A DNA stretch of 64,000 bases, taken from NCBI RefSeq assembly GCF_017313785.1, contig NZ_JAFLNL010000008.1, positions 124,001 through 188,000 of the forward strand. The letters run 5' to 3'. This DNA is from Flagellimonas aurea. GTDB lineage: Bacteria; Bacteroidota; Bacteroidia; Flavobacteriales; Flavobacteriaceae. Under the pieces are notes generated by a model, which was not told where the DNA came from, did no database searches, and saw only the letters and a program-made list of their open reading frames with translations. Positions within the stretch are counted from its first letter, which is position 1. Each line of letters opens with the position of its first letter. A program made the translations under genes and the position numbers. Shown one piece after another: positions 25,763-35,496 of this stretch.

Positions 25763-26821
25763 ATGAAAATTGGCATAACAGGCACAGGAAGTCACATCCC
25801 TTCCGTAATTACCAAAAACGAAGATTTTTTAAATCATAAGTTCATGGAAATCGATGGGTCTTCCTTTGAACAACAGAACAATGTGATCATTGAAAAATTT
25901 GAAGCTATTACGGGCATTGCCAACCGAAGGTATGCCAAACCGGACCTTAAAACATCGGACATTGGTTTTTTGGCTGCCGAAGAGGCCATTGCAAGTTCCG
26001 GAGTGGATAAGGAGGAACTAGATTACATCATTTTTGCACATAACTTTGGCGATCTTACACCTGGAAAAATACAAGGGGATACGCTACCGAGCCTCGCCAC
26101 CCGTGTTAAACATCTATTACGAATACAAAATCCTAAATGCGTTGCGTACGATCTTATCTTCGGTTGCCCCGGCTGGATAGAAGGTATGATTCAAGCTACT
26201 GCTTTTATCAAAAGTGGTATGGCCAAAAAGTGTTTGGTCATCGGAGCGGAAACACTATCCAGGGTTGTTGACCAACACGACCGCGACAGCATGATTTTTT
26301 CCGATGGAGCGGGTGCCGCAATACTTGAGGCCAATGCCCCGAATGGAGAGATATTATCCCACGCGTCGGTAACCTATGCCAATGAAGAGGCTTACTATCT
26401 TTATTTTGATAAATCGAACAGTCCTCTGGAGTCCAAAGACACACGATACATAAAAATGCAGGGAAGAAAAATATACGAGTTTGCCTGCATCAACGTTCCC
26501 AAGGCCATGGCTTCTTGCCTAGATGATAGCGGAGTTAATATCGAGGACGTTAAAAAGATCTTCATCCACCAAGCCAATGAAAAAATGGACGAGGCCATTA
26601 TAAAAAGGTTCTACAAAATCTACGGAAAAACCGTACCCGAACATGTGATGCCGATGAGCATACACGATTTGGGAAACAGTTCGGTCGCTACGGTGCCCAC
26701 ACTTTATGATATGGTTCTTAAAGGAAAACTATCAGAACATGAAGTAAAAAAGGGAGACGTTGTTATATTTGCAAGTGTTGGTGCAGGAATGAACATCAAC
26801 GCCATTGTATATCGATATTAA
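25763..26821 (+). CDS. 3-oxoacyl-ACP synthase III (FabH-like) family protein, 352 aa
   Basis: The thiolase-fold condensing enzyme retains the Cys-His-Asn triad: Cys in DLIFGCPGW near 133, His in IFIHQANEKMD near 266, Asn in IHDLGNSSVAT near 301. The start is the ATG at 25763; a TTG seven codons earlier is unlikely. It differs from housekeeping FabH in the extra N-terminal segment (DFLNHKFMEIDGSSFEQQNNVI). The next gene begins immediately after the stop. Clustering with a methyltransferase and a glycosyltransferase suggests a specialised lipid or glycolipid rather than bulk fatty acid synthesis. Confidence 0.85.
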   Translation: MKIGITGTGSHIPSVITKNEDFLNHKFMEIDGSSFEQQNNVIIEKFEAITGIANRRYAKPDLKTSDIGFLAAEEAIASSGVDKEELDYIIFAHNFGDLTPGKIQGDTLPSLATRVKHLLRIQNPKCVAYDLIFGCPGWIEGMIQATAFIKSGMAKKCLVIGAETLSRVVDQHDRDSMIFSDGAGAAILEANAPNGEILSHASVTYANEEAYYLYFDKSNSPLESKDTRYIKMQGRKIYEFACINVPKAMASCLDDSGVNIEDVKKIFIHQANEKMDEAIIKRFYKIYGKTVPEHVMPMSIHDLGNSSVATVPTLYDMVLKGKLSEHEVKKGDVVIFASVGAGMNINAIVYRY

Positions 26822-27349
26822 ATGTACGAAAACAACTTTCCCAACAAACGCTACAAACATACATTGGCGTTCTTACAAAAACACATTGATACCTCAGAGA
26901 CCATTTTGGATTTAGGGGTTGAAAATCCCTTTTCAGAAATAATGAAATCCAATGGGTACAGTGTCGCGAACACTGCCGGAGAAGATTTGGATATCGATTT
27001 TGAACGTGTTGCACAGTCGGATGCCGATGTGGTAACCGCCTTCGAAATCTTTGAGCATTTAATAGCTCCATTTAATGTCCTAAAAGAAATAAAAGCGGAT
27101 AAATTGGTCGCAAGCATACCCATGCGATTGTGGTTTGCACCTGCCTACCGCAGTAAAACTGACCCATGGGACAGGCACTATCACGAATTTGAGGATTGGC
27201 AGTTTGACTGGCTCTTGGAAAAAGCCGGATGGACCATAAAAGATTCCTCCAAGTGGACAAATCCCACCAAAAAAATAGGCCTTCGCCCTATTCTTCGATA
27301 TTTTACAAATCGGTACTATATCGTATATGCGGAAAGAACAAAAAACTAA
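26822..27349 (+). CDS. Class I SAM-dependent methyltransferase-like protein, 175 aa
   Basis: The ATG abuts the stop of the FabH-like gene. The SAM-binding region is ETILDLGVENPFSE near 27-40; the usual E/D-x-G-x-G loop is reduced to DLGVEN. Motif II-like DVVTAFEIFEHLIAPFNVLKEI is near 69-90, strongly like small methyltransferases of the Methyltransf_11/23 type. The C-terminal part ends FTNRYYIVYAE. Catalytic competence cannot be judged because the glycine loop is degenerate. Likely cotranscribed with its neighbours. Confidence 0.75.
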   Translation: MYENNFPNKRYKHTLAFLQKHIDTSETILDLGVENPFSEIMKSNGYSVANTAGEDLDIDFERVAQSDADVVTAFEIFEHLIAPFNVLKEIKADKLVASIPMRLWFAPAYRSKTDPWDRHYHEFEDWQFDWLLEKAGWTIKDSSKWTNPTKKIGLRPILRYFTNRYYIVYAERTKN

Positions 27350-27386
27350 TTTGGGATAAGTCCCGGGATTTTTGGACTTTTAACCA

Positions 27387-28259
27387 ATGCGCATCAGTAT
27401 TGTTATTCCAGCTCACAATGAGGCAATTTTTTTACAAGATTGTCTAGATTCCTTTGTGGGTCAGACCTACTTGCCCAATGAAGTGATTATTGTGGATGAC
27501 AATTCTTCCGACGATACATTTAAGATTGCAAAAGAATACGCCAAAAAATACGACTGGATAGAAGTGGTCCAGCGTAACTCTACCGATGAACATATTCCGG
27601 GCAAAAAAGTTGTGGACACCTTCAATTTTGGGTTGCAACAAACGTCAGATTTTGACCTCATTGGAAAGTTTGATGCGGACATTATTCTGCCCGAAAATTA
27701 TTTTGAACTCATCGTAAATCAATTTCAGGCCAATTGGAAACTCGGAATGTGCTCTGGACTTCTCTACATCAAAAAAAGTGATGCGTGGGTATATGAAAAG
27801 ATTGCGGACCAAAATCATATCCGGGGACCAATCAAACTATATCATAAAGCCTGTTTTAACAAAATCGGCGGTCTCCGACCGGGAGTGGGTTGGGACACTG
27901 TGGATACACTTCTGGCCAAATACCACGATTTTGATACATTGACGATTCCTGAACTCAAGGTAAAACATCTTCGCCCGACGGGACACGGGTACAGCACCAG
28001 AAACTATCAATCCAAGGGTGTAGCAATGTATAAAATGGGTTATGGACTCGTACTCACTAAAATTGCGACATTAAAAATGGCTTGGCAGGCCAAAAGTCCG
28101 AGCCTATACTTCCAAGCTATATTTGGCTATCTTCAGGCTTTCTTCCAACAGCAACCCAAATACGTTTCCAAAAAAGAGGGAAAATTTATAAGGAGCTATC
28201 GTTGGAAGGGAATCCCATCCAAACTATACTCTAATCAAACTCCAAAACCTCCCCAATAG
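27387..28259 (+). CDS. Family 2 glycosyltransferase, 290 aa
   Basis: The GT-A fold is marked by ISIVIPAHNEAIFLQDCLDSF at the start, VIIVDDNSSDDT near 33-44, the DxD-like FDADIILPENYF near 93-104, and an acceptor-side segment RPGVGWDTVDTL near 170. There is no membrane domain, so it probably transfers sugar at the cytoplasmic face. Its 3' end overlaps the 3' end of the convergent pafA gene by 29 bases. It is third in a cassette with a FabH-like enzyme and a methyltransferase, 37 bases after the latter. Confidence 0.88.
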   Translation: MRISIVIPAHNEAIFLQDCLDSFVGQTYLPNEVIIVDDNSSDDTFKIAKEYAKKYDWIEVVQRNSTDEHIPGKKVVDTFNFGLQQTSDFDLIGKFDADIILPENYFELIVNQFQANWKLGMCSGLLYIKKSDAWVYEKIADQNHIRGPIKLYHKACFNKIGGLRPGVGWDTVDTLLAKYHDFDTLTIPELKVKHLRPTGHGYSTRNYQSKGVAMYKMGYGLVLTKIATLKMAWQAKSPSLYFQAIFGYLQAFFQQQPKYVSKKEGKFIRSYRWKGIPSKLYSNQTPKPPQ

Positions 28260-29910
28260 GCCGGCCCGTAGTTCCACTCGGGAACGCAATACCAAGCAAC
28301 GCTGCTATAGTAGGTGCGATATCGGGAATCTCCGTACGGGTTACGGTGCTTCCCTGTTTAATGCCCTTACCATACAGCAATAACGGCACATGGGTATCGT
28401 AGATTTGAGGCGAACCGTGTGTGGAGCCTGTTTTACCGTAAGAAATATAACCTACACTTGGCACCAACAATACGTCACCGGAACGCTTTTGATTGTACCC
28501 GTTCTGCAAAATGTATGGCACACCTTCGGTATATTCGTTTTTCCACATTTGACTGGCCGTATATACCTGGCCAATACCTTCATAAGTCAATAATTCCCGG
28601 GCAATTTCTTCTTGGGCATCATCCAGGTCGATATCCAAATTGGTCAATATTTTATGGTCTAAAAACAATTGATAGTTGGAAAGATCTCTGACCACATCGG
28701 TAGTTCCATATTTGTATTGAAGAAACTCTGCAAACTTTGTTTTCATACCGTTCATATCCAAATAACCGGCAGGAATCTTGGAATCCATCAAATAGGAAGG
28801 AACATCAATGGCGGCATGGTCCGCTGTAAGGAACACAGTATACTCGCCTTCTCCCACCTTCTCATCCAAAGTAGAGAAAATACGGGCCAAATCTTGATCT
28901 AATCTTATGTAAGTATCTTCAATCTCCTTAGAGTTCACCCCAAAAAAGTGACCTACATAATCCGTACTGGAAAAACTAATGGCCAAGAAATCAGTGATGG
29001 TATCTGCTCCAAGATCTTCGCCTTCCAAAGCGGCCAAGGCAAAGTCAGCTGTAATGCTATTTCCATAAGGGCTTCTTCTTATCAAATCGAACTGGCCGTT
29101 TTGATCCCAGATTGCTGGAAGGTCATGAGGAAAAGTATTGCTGGTCTCCCCTTCTTGCAACCCTTCATAATTATTGGCATCCAAACCACTTTCAACATAT
29201 GTTTCAATAGGCTTTAATGTATTCCATGGCTTTTTGTACGACTCTACGATATCCGAACTATTAAAGTCCACTACCCATTGGGGCAATTCATCCATGTAAT
29301 AAGTGCTTGTAATCCAGTTGCCATCTTGTCCGCCCTCGAACCAGTATGCTGCATTTGCTGCATGCCCCGCTGGAAGAATGGCTCCCCTATCTTTTAAAGC
29401 CACGCCAATTACTTTCCCCCTTTTTTGGGTATGTAAGCGCAATTCGTCTGTGATGGTAGTGGTGAGCATACGGTGTGGAGACATTTTTCCGGCATCCGAT
29501 GTTGTACCTACTGAAGCATAACTATCATCTCCTGCACAATACACATCTTCGCCGGATTCCTTATCGAACCAATCGTTTCCGATGATACCGTGCGTTGCTG
29601 GGGTTGTTCCCGTATACACCGAGGTATGGCCCGGCCCTGTGCTGGTGGGCGCATAGTTAAAGTGGTTGTTTTTACAATTGAACCCTTCGTTTACCAATCG
29701 CTTAAAGCCCCCTTCTCCGTACTGATTCCAAAAACGTGTGAGATAATCGTATCGCATCTGGTCTACCACAATGCCCACGACCAATTTAGGGGTTTGGGCT
29801 ATTGGTGCTGGCGATTGTACTTCTGCATCGTTCTTTTTTCTTCGTTGACCATAAGATATACTGATCATGCACAATGCTAAAATGGAAACTATAAGGTTGG
29901 TTGTTCTCAT
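28231..29910 (-). CDS. pafA: PafA-like secreted alkaline phosphatase, 559 aa
   Basis: A signal peptide (ending SISYGQ) precedes an alkaline phosphatase-superfamily domain. Asp50 in VVDQMRYDYL is a metal ligand. The nucleophile is probably Thr91 in TSTGPGHTSVYTG, as in PafA enzymes, which use Thr instead of Ser. Further metal motifs are FLTADHAAIDVPSYL and TGSTHGSPQIYDTHVPLLLYG. PafA is a phosphate-insensitive monoesterase that releases phosphate from organic esters in the periplasm. It is transcribed alone, convergent with the glycosyltransferase. I see no obvious Pho-box-like site. Confidence 0.9.
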   Translation of the reverse strand: MRTTNLIVSILALCMISISYGQRRKKNDAEVQSPAPIAQTPKLVVGIVVDQMRYDYLTRFWNQYGEGGFKRLVNEGFNCKNNHFNYAPTSTGPGHTSVYTGTTPATHGIIGNDWFDKESGEDVYCAGDDSYASVGTTSDAGKMSPHRMLTTTITDELRLHTQKRGKVIGVALKDRGAILPAGHAANAAYWFEGGQDGNWITSTYYMDELPQWVVDFNSSDIVESYKKPWNTLKPIETYVESGLDANNYEGLQEGETSNTFPHDLPAIWDQNGQFDLIRRSPYGNSITADFALAALEGEDLGADTITDFLAISFSSTDYVGHFFGVNSKEIEDTYIRLDQDLARIFSTLDEKVGEGEYTVFLTADHAAIDVPSYLMDSKIPAGYLDMNGMKTKFAEFLQYKYGTTDVVRDLSNYQLFLDHKILTNLDIDLDDAQEEIARELLTYEGIGQVYTASQMWKNEYTEGVPYILQNGYNQKRSGDVLLVPSVGYISYGKTGSTHGSPQIYDTHVPLLLYGKGIKQGSTVTRTEIPDIAPTIAALLGIAFPSGTTGRPIGEVLEFD

Positions 29911-30026
29911 GTTATAGGTTTAATCTAATTAGGGCAAAACTATTCATTTATCCCGTTTTAAAATTTAAATGAAGGTTAAAAGCTGCACAATATTCTTATT
30001 TTTATCATCTCAAGTCCAAAAAACGC

Positions 30027-30764
30027 ATGAAATACCTAGAAGCGATTGGAAAATACTTCATCATGATTTGGGAAGTATTTAAAAAGCCTACCAAGTGGCG
30101 CATAATGAAAACCTTGATTCTCAAGGAAGTTGATGAATTGGTCTTTGGGGCCATGGGCATCATCATATTCATATCCTTTTTTATTGGGGGAGTTGTCACC
30201 ATACAGACCGCCCTTAACCTGACCAATCCGCTTTTGCCCAAAAGTCTTATCGGGTTTGCGGCAAGACAATCCGTAATACTGGAATTTGCACCGACATTCA
30301 CCTCTATAATAATGGCAGGAAAGGTAGGATCTTACATTACCTCCAGTATTGGCACTATGCGTGTTACAGAACAAATAGATGCCCTTGAGGTTATGGGGAT
30401 AAACTCCTTGAACTATCTTGTGTTCCCAAAGATCGTGGCCATTATGTTATACCCCTTCGCCGTGGCAATTTCCATGTTCGTAGGCATTTTAGGAGGTTGG
30501 GTCGCAGCTGTATTTGGCGGTTTTGCACCTAGCGGGGATTTTATACAGGGACTTCAGATGGATTTTAATTCCTACCACGTAACCTATGCACTGATCAAGT
30601 CCGTGGTCTTTGCTTTTGTAATCGCCACGGTGCCATCCTTTCATGGCTTCTACATGACAGGCGGAGCTTTAGAGGTGGGCAAGGCCAGCACCACATCTTT
30701 TGTTTGGACAAGTGTTGTGATTATTATCGTGAACTATATTTTAACACAATTATTGTTGGGCTAA
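30027..30764 (+). CDS. MlaE-family ABC transporter permease, 245 aa
   Basis: Five or six hydrophobic helices and the MlaE/YrbE signature EQIDALEVMGINSLNYLVFPK near 113-133 identify the permease of a phospholipid (Mla-type) ABC system. The ATP-binding gene begins on its last base (TAATG overlap). No MlaD-type substrate-binding gene follows here; it may be elsewhere. The system probably moves phospholipid between inner and outer membranes; direction and substrate are family inference. Confidence 0.92.
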   Translation: MKYLEAIGKYFIMIWEVFKKPTKWRIMKTLILKEVDELVFGAMGIIIFISFFIGGVVTIQTALNLTNPLLPKSLIGFAARQSVILEFAPTFTSIIMAGKVGSYITSSIGTMRVTEQIDALEVMGINSLNYLVFPKIVAIMLYPFAVAISMFVGILGGWVAAVFGGFAPSGDFIQGLQMDFNSYHVTYALIKSVVFAFVIATVPSFHGFYMTGGALEVGKASTTSFVWTSVVIIIVNYILTQLLLG

Positions 30765-31531
30765 TGATAGAGGTTGATAACATACATAAATCCTTTGGCG
30801 AAAATCATGTACTTAAAGGAATTTCGACAATATTCGAAAAAGGGAAGACCAATCTTGTAATTGGGCAAAGCGGTTCAGGGAAAACGGTCTTCTTAAAATG
30901 TCTATTGGGACTATTTGAACCCGATGAAGGAAACATTTGCTACAATGGCCAAATCTATTCCGAGCTTTCGACAAAACAAAAAAGAAATCTAAGGCAAGAA
31001 ATGGGGATGGTTTTTCAGGGCAGCGCCCTTTTTGATTCCATGACCGTTGAGGGAAATGTAATGTTTCCTTTGGATATGTTCACCAAACAGTCGCAATCGG
31101 AAAAGCAAGATCGTGTGGATTTTGTGTTGAAGCGAGTCAACTTGGTGGATGCTCACAAACAATTTCCTGCCGAAATATCCGGTGGTATGCAGAAACGAGT
31201 CGCCATTGCAAGGGCCATTGTTATGAACCCAAAATATCTGTTCTGCGATGAACCCAACTCTGGGCTTGACCCAAAAACTGCCATCCTAATCGACAACCTG
31301 ATTCACGAAATCACTCAGGAATACGATATTACCACCATTATCAACACACACGATATGAACTCGGTAATGGAAATCGGGGAAAAAATAATCTTTCTAAAAA
31401 ACGGACTCAAAGAATGGGAGGGTACCAATAAGGAAATCTTCAAGACCGATAACCAAGCGGTTACCGACTTTGTGTACTCCTCCGAATTGTTCAAAAAGGT
31501 TCGGCAAATGTATATCGAAGAAAGAAACTGA
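30764..31531 (+). CDS. MlaF-family ABC transporter ATP-binding protein, 255 aa
   Basis: From the ATG at 30764 the protein has Walker A GQSGSGKT near 34-41, a Q-loop MVFQGSALFDSMTV, ABC signature ISGGMQKRVAIARA and Walker B YLFCDEPNSGLDPKT, then the H-loop INTHDMNSV. The SALFDSMTV segment is characteristic of Mla-type ATPases. The start overlaps the permease stop by one base. The in-frame extension to 30704 is inside the permease gene and is not used. Confidence 0.94.
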   Translation: MIEVDNIHKSFGENHVLKGISTIFEKGKTNLVIGQSGSGKTVFLKCLLGLFEPDEGNICYNGQIYSELSTKQKRNLRQEMGMVFQGSALFDSMTVEGNVMFPLDMFTKQSQSEKQDRVDFVLKRVNLVDAHKQFPAEISGGMQKRVAIARAIVMNPKYLFCDEPNSGLDPKTAILIDNLIHEITQEYDITTIINTHDMNSVMEIGEKIIFLKNGLKEWEGTNKEIFKTDNQAVTDFVYSSELFKKVRQMYIEERN

Positions 31532-31533
31532 CG

Positions 31534-32994
31534 CTATTCAACTTCCTTGATCACCAAGGTGGAATCCTGAAGCCTCAATTTTAACCATGCCAACATTTTT
31601 TTGGTATCGGCTTCCTTTTGGCTAGAGCTCAATCCGCTTTTCCAATTTACCTCAAAAACGGGAACGGTATCCAGCTTTTTAAAATCGGTACGTATTTGGT
31701 AAGAGAAACCTAGGGCATCAATATTCTCATAATTGGCTTTAGCTTCTGCACTTATACTCTGAAAAGGAACCCTCCTACCTACATTCCTGGTTAGAATGGC
31801 CAATTCTTCTTCGAGCAGTCTGATTTGCTCATCCTTATTCAACAGCTCGGCCTTGTTCTTCTCATAAAGTTCGCTTACATAATTGAACTTTTCTTCTGAA
31901 TCATCCCTTCCTCCTTGAATAATATGGAGTTCGGCGTCCTTGAGCCTATTGTACTCATTCTTCTGTGTTCTCCATGTATTGATGATATTCTCTGGAACCA
32001 ATTCATCGCCCATAAAAACCACTTCTATCATTGAGGTCCCATCATCCACATATTCCAATTTGGTAAGATTGTCCACATATCTTCCAGCTCCATCAAACTG
32101 ATATACCTCTACCGTACCTTTCAAAAACTCTTGTGCCTGTTTCATAAAAAGTGACTCCTGAAATACATTGTAAAAAGTAAATCCAGCCGGAATCATCACC
32201 AAAATTCCTGTAATGGAAGCCAAACGGGCAATCAACCTCCTTCGTTGGGAATTGGCGTATCGCACCATGGGAAATCTCAGGAACTTGATGACCAAGAAGG
32301 TTGCCAGACCTATAAAAATGGTATTGATAATGAACAGGTACATGGCCCCTGCAGCATACCACGGTTTTCCAATGGCCAAACCAAAACCCACTGTACAAAG
32401 GGGCGGCATCAAAGCAGTTGCAATGGCCACACCAAAAATAACACTGGCAATGGTTCCTTTTTTTGCCCGAGCGATCACCAGTGCGAGCCCACCAAAAAAG
32501 GCAATCAGTACGTCCCGAATATCTGGTTTGGTACGTGCCAACAATTCTGAAGATTCATCGCGCAATGGAAAAAAGTAGAAGAATAGGAATGCCGTTATCA
32601 CACTCAACACCACCATTACAGTGAAATTCTTGAGCGATCTTCGCAACGTATCGATATCATTTATGGCCAACGACATGCCCATTCCCAAAATGGGACCCAT
32701 TAAGGGAGAGATAAGCATGGCACCGATAACCACTGCCGTAGAGTTTGCGTTCAAGCCAATGGATGCAATAAAAATGGAGCACACCAAAATCCATGTGGTA
32801 TGGTTCTTAAATGGAATATCCGCAATGATGGATTCCTTGGTGGCCGCGGCATCAGTATTGGAACGGATTTCCAACAAATCAGAAAGGAACTTGCGCACGC
32901 TGCCCAAAAGCCCTTTAAAATCCTTTTTTACCTCATCCCCACTATCTTGATTGGGCGCTGTGGTCTCTGCATCCTTTTTTTGTTCTTCGGTCAT
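31534..32994 (-). CDS. DUF389 family membrane protein (TIGR00341-like), 486 aa
   Basis: The cytoplasmic N-terminus (acidic, EEQKKDAETTAPNQDSGDEV) precedes six or so helices containing the DUF389 core: STAVVIGAMLISPLMGPILGMGMSLAINDI near 84-113, cut by conserved glycines, and IARAKKGTIASVIFGVAIATALMPPLCTVGFGLA near 173-206. A long C-terminal soluble part (about 280-486), predicted partly coiled, follows. The family has no agreed function. It is convergent with the Mla-type pair (two bases between stops) and three bases downstream of the guanylyltransferase gene. Confidence 0.88.
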   Translation of the reverse strand: MTEEQKKDAETTAPNQDSGDEVKKDFKGLLGSVRKFLSDLLEIRSNTDAAATKESIIADIPFKNHTTWILVCSIFIASIGLNANSTAVVIGAMLISPLMGPILGMGMSLAINDIDTLRRSLKNFTVMVVLSVITAFLFFYFFPLRDESSELLARTKPDIRDVLIAFFGGLALVIARAKKGTIASVIFGVAIATALMPPLCTVGFGLAIGKPWYAAGAMYLFIINTIFIGLATFLVIKFLRFPMVRYANSQRRRLIARLASITGILVMIPAGFTFYNVFQESLFMKQAQEFLKGTVEVYQFDGAGRYVDNLTKLEYVDDGTSMIEVVFMGDELVPENIINTWRTQKNEYNRLKDAELHIIQGGRDDSEEKFNYVSELYEKNKAELLNKDEQIRLLEEELAILTRNVGRRVPFQSISAEAKANYENIDALGFSYQIRTDFKKLDTVPVFEVNWKSGLSSSQKEADTKKMLAWLKLRLQDSTLVIKEVE

Positions 32995-32997
32995 ATG

Positions 32998-34077
32998 CTA
33001 TGCAAACTGATCCCCAAATTTTTCCTTTACTTGGGTCAATACTTTTTTAATATCCTGTTGTTTCTCCTTCGGATAAATAAGGAGCACTTCTTCTTTATCT
33101 ACAATGATGTAATCCTCCAAACCATCAACCACAACTACTTTTCCTTTTGGGGCGCGAATCATATTGCCTTTTGCATCCTCCAATAACACCTGGGCATTCA
33201 CCACTGCATTGCTCGCATCGTCTTTCTCCAATTTATCGTAAAGAGCGCCCCAAGTACCTAAATCGTTCCAATCAAAAGTTGCCGGGAGGGTATAAATTGA
33301 GTTGGATTGTTCCAAGATAGCATAATCAATGGATATGTTTTCCGCCTTGGCGTAGTTTTCTTGGATAAAGGCTCTTTCTTCGCCCGTATTATAACAGGAA
33401 ATACCTCCTCCAAATAGCTCATATTGACCAGGCTGGTATTTTTTGAAAGCTTCCACTATCGTTTCCACGCTCCAAATAAAAATACCCGCATTCCATAAAA
33501 AGTTGCCTTGCGCCAAAAATTCCTTTGCGGTTTCATAATCCGGTTTTTCCCTGAATTGGGACACCTTTTTAAATTGCGCGTCACTCCCTTTTTCAAATTC
33601 GATGTAACCGAATCCTGTATTGGGAAAAGTTGGCTGAATCCCTAAAGTGCAAAGTGCATTTTCTTCTTCACATTTATTGAAACAAGCGGTCACATCTTTT
33701 TCAAAGGCAGCCTCATCCTCAATCCAATGATCACTCGGAGCTACTATCATTACCGCATTGGGATTCATTTTCTGAATCTTTAGTGATGCATACAAAATAC
33801 AAGGTGCCGTATTCCTCATCGCGGGTTCCAGAACCACTTGGTCCTGTTTTACCATAGGCAATTGTTCCAACACTAAGTCGTTATACTGCTCATTGGTCAG
33901 AATCAGAATATTTTCAGTGGGAACAAACTTATTCAGACGATCAAATGTTTTTTGAATCAGGGTTTTGCCCGTCCCCAGCATATCGTGGAACTGTTTAGGG
34001 TTGGAAGATGTACTTACAGGCCAAAATCTAGAACCAACTCCTCCCGCCATTAAAATTGCGTAATAATTCTTGTTCAT
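32998..34077 (-). CDS. manC: Mannose-1-phosphate guanylyltransferase, 359 aa
   Basis: The nucleotidyltransferase signature AILMAGGVGSRFWPVSTSSNPKQF at 7-31 contains G-x-G-x-R and the PKQF lysine. The protein also has FREKPD near 172 and FLWNAGIFIW near 193, and the C-terminal IVDGLEDYIIVD typical of GDP-mannose pyrophosphorylases. It lacks the phosphomannose isomerase domain of long bifunctional versions. It supplies GDP-mannose for surface polysaccharide or protein glycosylation. The next gene downstream starts three bases later. Confidence 0.93.
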   Translation of the reverse strand: MNKNYYAILMAGGVGSRFWPVSTSSNPKQFHDMLGTGKTLIQKTFDRLNKFVPTENILILTNEQYNDLVLEQLPMVKQDQVVLEPAMRNTAPCILYASLKIQKMNPNAVMIVAPSDHWIEDEAAFEKDVTACFNKCEEENALCTLGIQPTFPNTGFGYIEFEKGSDAQFKKVSQFREKPDYETAKEFLAQGNFLWNAGIFIWSVETIVEAFKKYQPGQYELFGGGISCYNTGEERAFIQENYAKAENISIDYAILEQSNSIYTLPATFDWNDLGTWGALYDKLEKDDASNAVVNAQVLLEDAKGNMIRAPKGKVVVVDGLEDYIIVDKEEVLLIYPKEKQQDIKKVLTQVKEKFGDQFA

Positions 34078-34105
34078 TTTGCTGTTCTTCTAATTAAAAT
34101 GCTGG

Positions 34106-34717
34106 TTACCTTGGCACATCTTGAACCAACTCAACCTCCGCGTTTGGCTGGAACAAATATACTCTGCCAGTTGATAACTCTACACATTCGTACCGTTTTA
34201 CTTTCTTGTTTCCTTTTTTATACAATTTACTATTATACAACCTAAAAACACTCCCCGTGGGCAATTCGTATACATAACTCAGTTGTCGCTCTTCCTCATC
34301 AAAAGCTTTAAGCGCAATGGACAACCTAGCGTCGGTGCTACTACTGGCTTTTGGGTTTTTAAAATGATTTGCAATTATGGGCAACAGTTGCGTTGGAAAC
34401 ACCTCTGGCCGAATAAATGGAACCATTAAGTGCTGAAAGGTACGCTTCCATTCCACTCCGTGCGGTTTTATTCGACGACCATACGTTTCAAAGGCCACCA
34501 AATGCGCTATTTCGTGGACGAGTGTAATCAGGAACCGGTATTTGTTGAGCGATGCATTCACGGTTATCAAATGCAATCCGTTCGGCAATCTTCGATAATC
34601 GCCATGGCGAGTAACACGATGGTTCACAATTTTTAAATGCACACCATGCGTTTTGATGAGTTCAAAACAAGGAGCAACTGCAAGCTCTGGAAGATATTTT
34701 TGTAGGGTATCGTTCAC
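34106..34717 (-). CDS. SprT-like zinc metalloprotease-fold protein, 203 aa
   Basis: The zinc motif VHEIAHLVAF (HExxH) is near 68-77, after TVNASLNKYRFLIT typical of SprT-like proteins; the third His is in PHGVEWKRTFQHL. The start is GTG at 34717, which aligns with the usual N-terminus (LQKYLPELAVAPCFELIK). The C-terminal zinc ribbon of Spartan-type proteins is not obvious, with only one Cys in YECVELSTGRVYLF. It lies 28 bases upstream of manC, likely one operon. Biological substrate unknown. Confidence 0.88.
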   Translation of the reverse strand: MNDTLQKYLPELAVAPCFELIKTHGVHLKIVNHRVTRHGDYRRLPNGLHLITVNASLNKYRFLITLVHEIAHLVAFETYGRRIKPHGVEWKRTFQHLMVPFIRPEVFPTQLLPIIANHFKNPKASSSTDARLSIALKAFDEEERQLSYVYELPTGSVFRLYNSKLYKKGNKKVKRYECVELSTGRVYLFQPNAEVELVQDVPR

Positions 34718-34763
34718 TGGGATAAAGTTACAAGTTTATCCAGAGAATATTTAATGATAAAGC

Positions 34764-35441
34764 CTAGGGCGTACTATTGCTTACCTGTAACATTTTTCCA
34801 TTGTACAGTTTATGCCCTGTCAATGCGAAATCCTTGATATAGGTCGCCATTTCCGCGGCGGTTACGGGAGCTTTGTACCCTGGAAAGGCTTCTTCGAGCA
34901 TCTCGGTCTGTACGGCACCTAGGGCCAATACATTAAAACTCGGTCCTGTTTCCTTGTACTCTTCCGCCAAGAGTTCGGTCAACGTAATCACAGCACCTTT
35001 GCTTGAACTATACGCAGAGAGTCCTGGAAACTTTAGGCTGCCCTGCACGCCTCCCATGGAACTCACGGTCACCACATGTCCTTCTTGACCCATCAAGGGG
35101 AGTACGGTCTTTGTTATTTCAGCTACTCCGAACACGTTTACTTTGTAAACGCTCTCAAATTCTTCAGCTGTGGTTTCCGAAAATGGTTTGCCCAAAAACC
35201 GACCTGCATTATTAATAAGGACATCCACTACATGCCATTGGTTCAAAAATTCATTTAGTTTTTCAAAATCAGCAGGATTGCCCAAATCAAAGGGTAACGT
35301 TTGCACATTGGGTAAATTCAGGCTTTGCACAGGCTCACTATTTCGTGACAATGCCAAAACCTGATGTCCTTCCCTTGCAAAAAGTTTCACCAATTCAAAT
35401 CCTATTCCCCTACTTGTGCCTGTAATAATAATGTTTGCCAT
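34764..35441 (-). CDS. SDR-family oxidoreductase, canonical catalytic site, 225 aa
   Basis: Rossmann motif TGTSRGIG near 7-14, NNAGRF near 76, catalytic Ser in VTVSSMGG and the YSSSK tetrad segment near 148 are all present. The start is the ATG at 35441 (MANIIITG); the 17-codon upstream extension is not used. It carries FDLGN for cofactor acid binding. Substrate unknown. It is on the same strand as the sprT-like gene and 55 bases downstream of an M28 peptidase gene. Confidence 0.92.
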   Translation of the reverse strand: MANIIITGTSRGIGFELVKLFAREGHQVLALSRNSEPVQSLNLPNVQTLPFDLGNPADFEKLNEFLNQWHVVDVLINNAGRFLGKPFSETTAEEFESVYKVNVFGVAEITKTVLPLMGQEGHVVTVSSMGGVQGSLKFPGLSAYSSSKGAVITLTELLAEEYKETGPSFNVLALGAVQTEMLEEAFPGYKAPVTAAEMATYIKDFALTGHKLYNGKMLQVSNSTP

Positions 35442-35496
35442 AATATATTTCAGATTTCTTACTCCCGATAGCCATTGGGCAGTTCGAAACAATATG

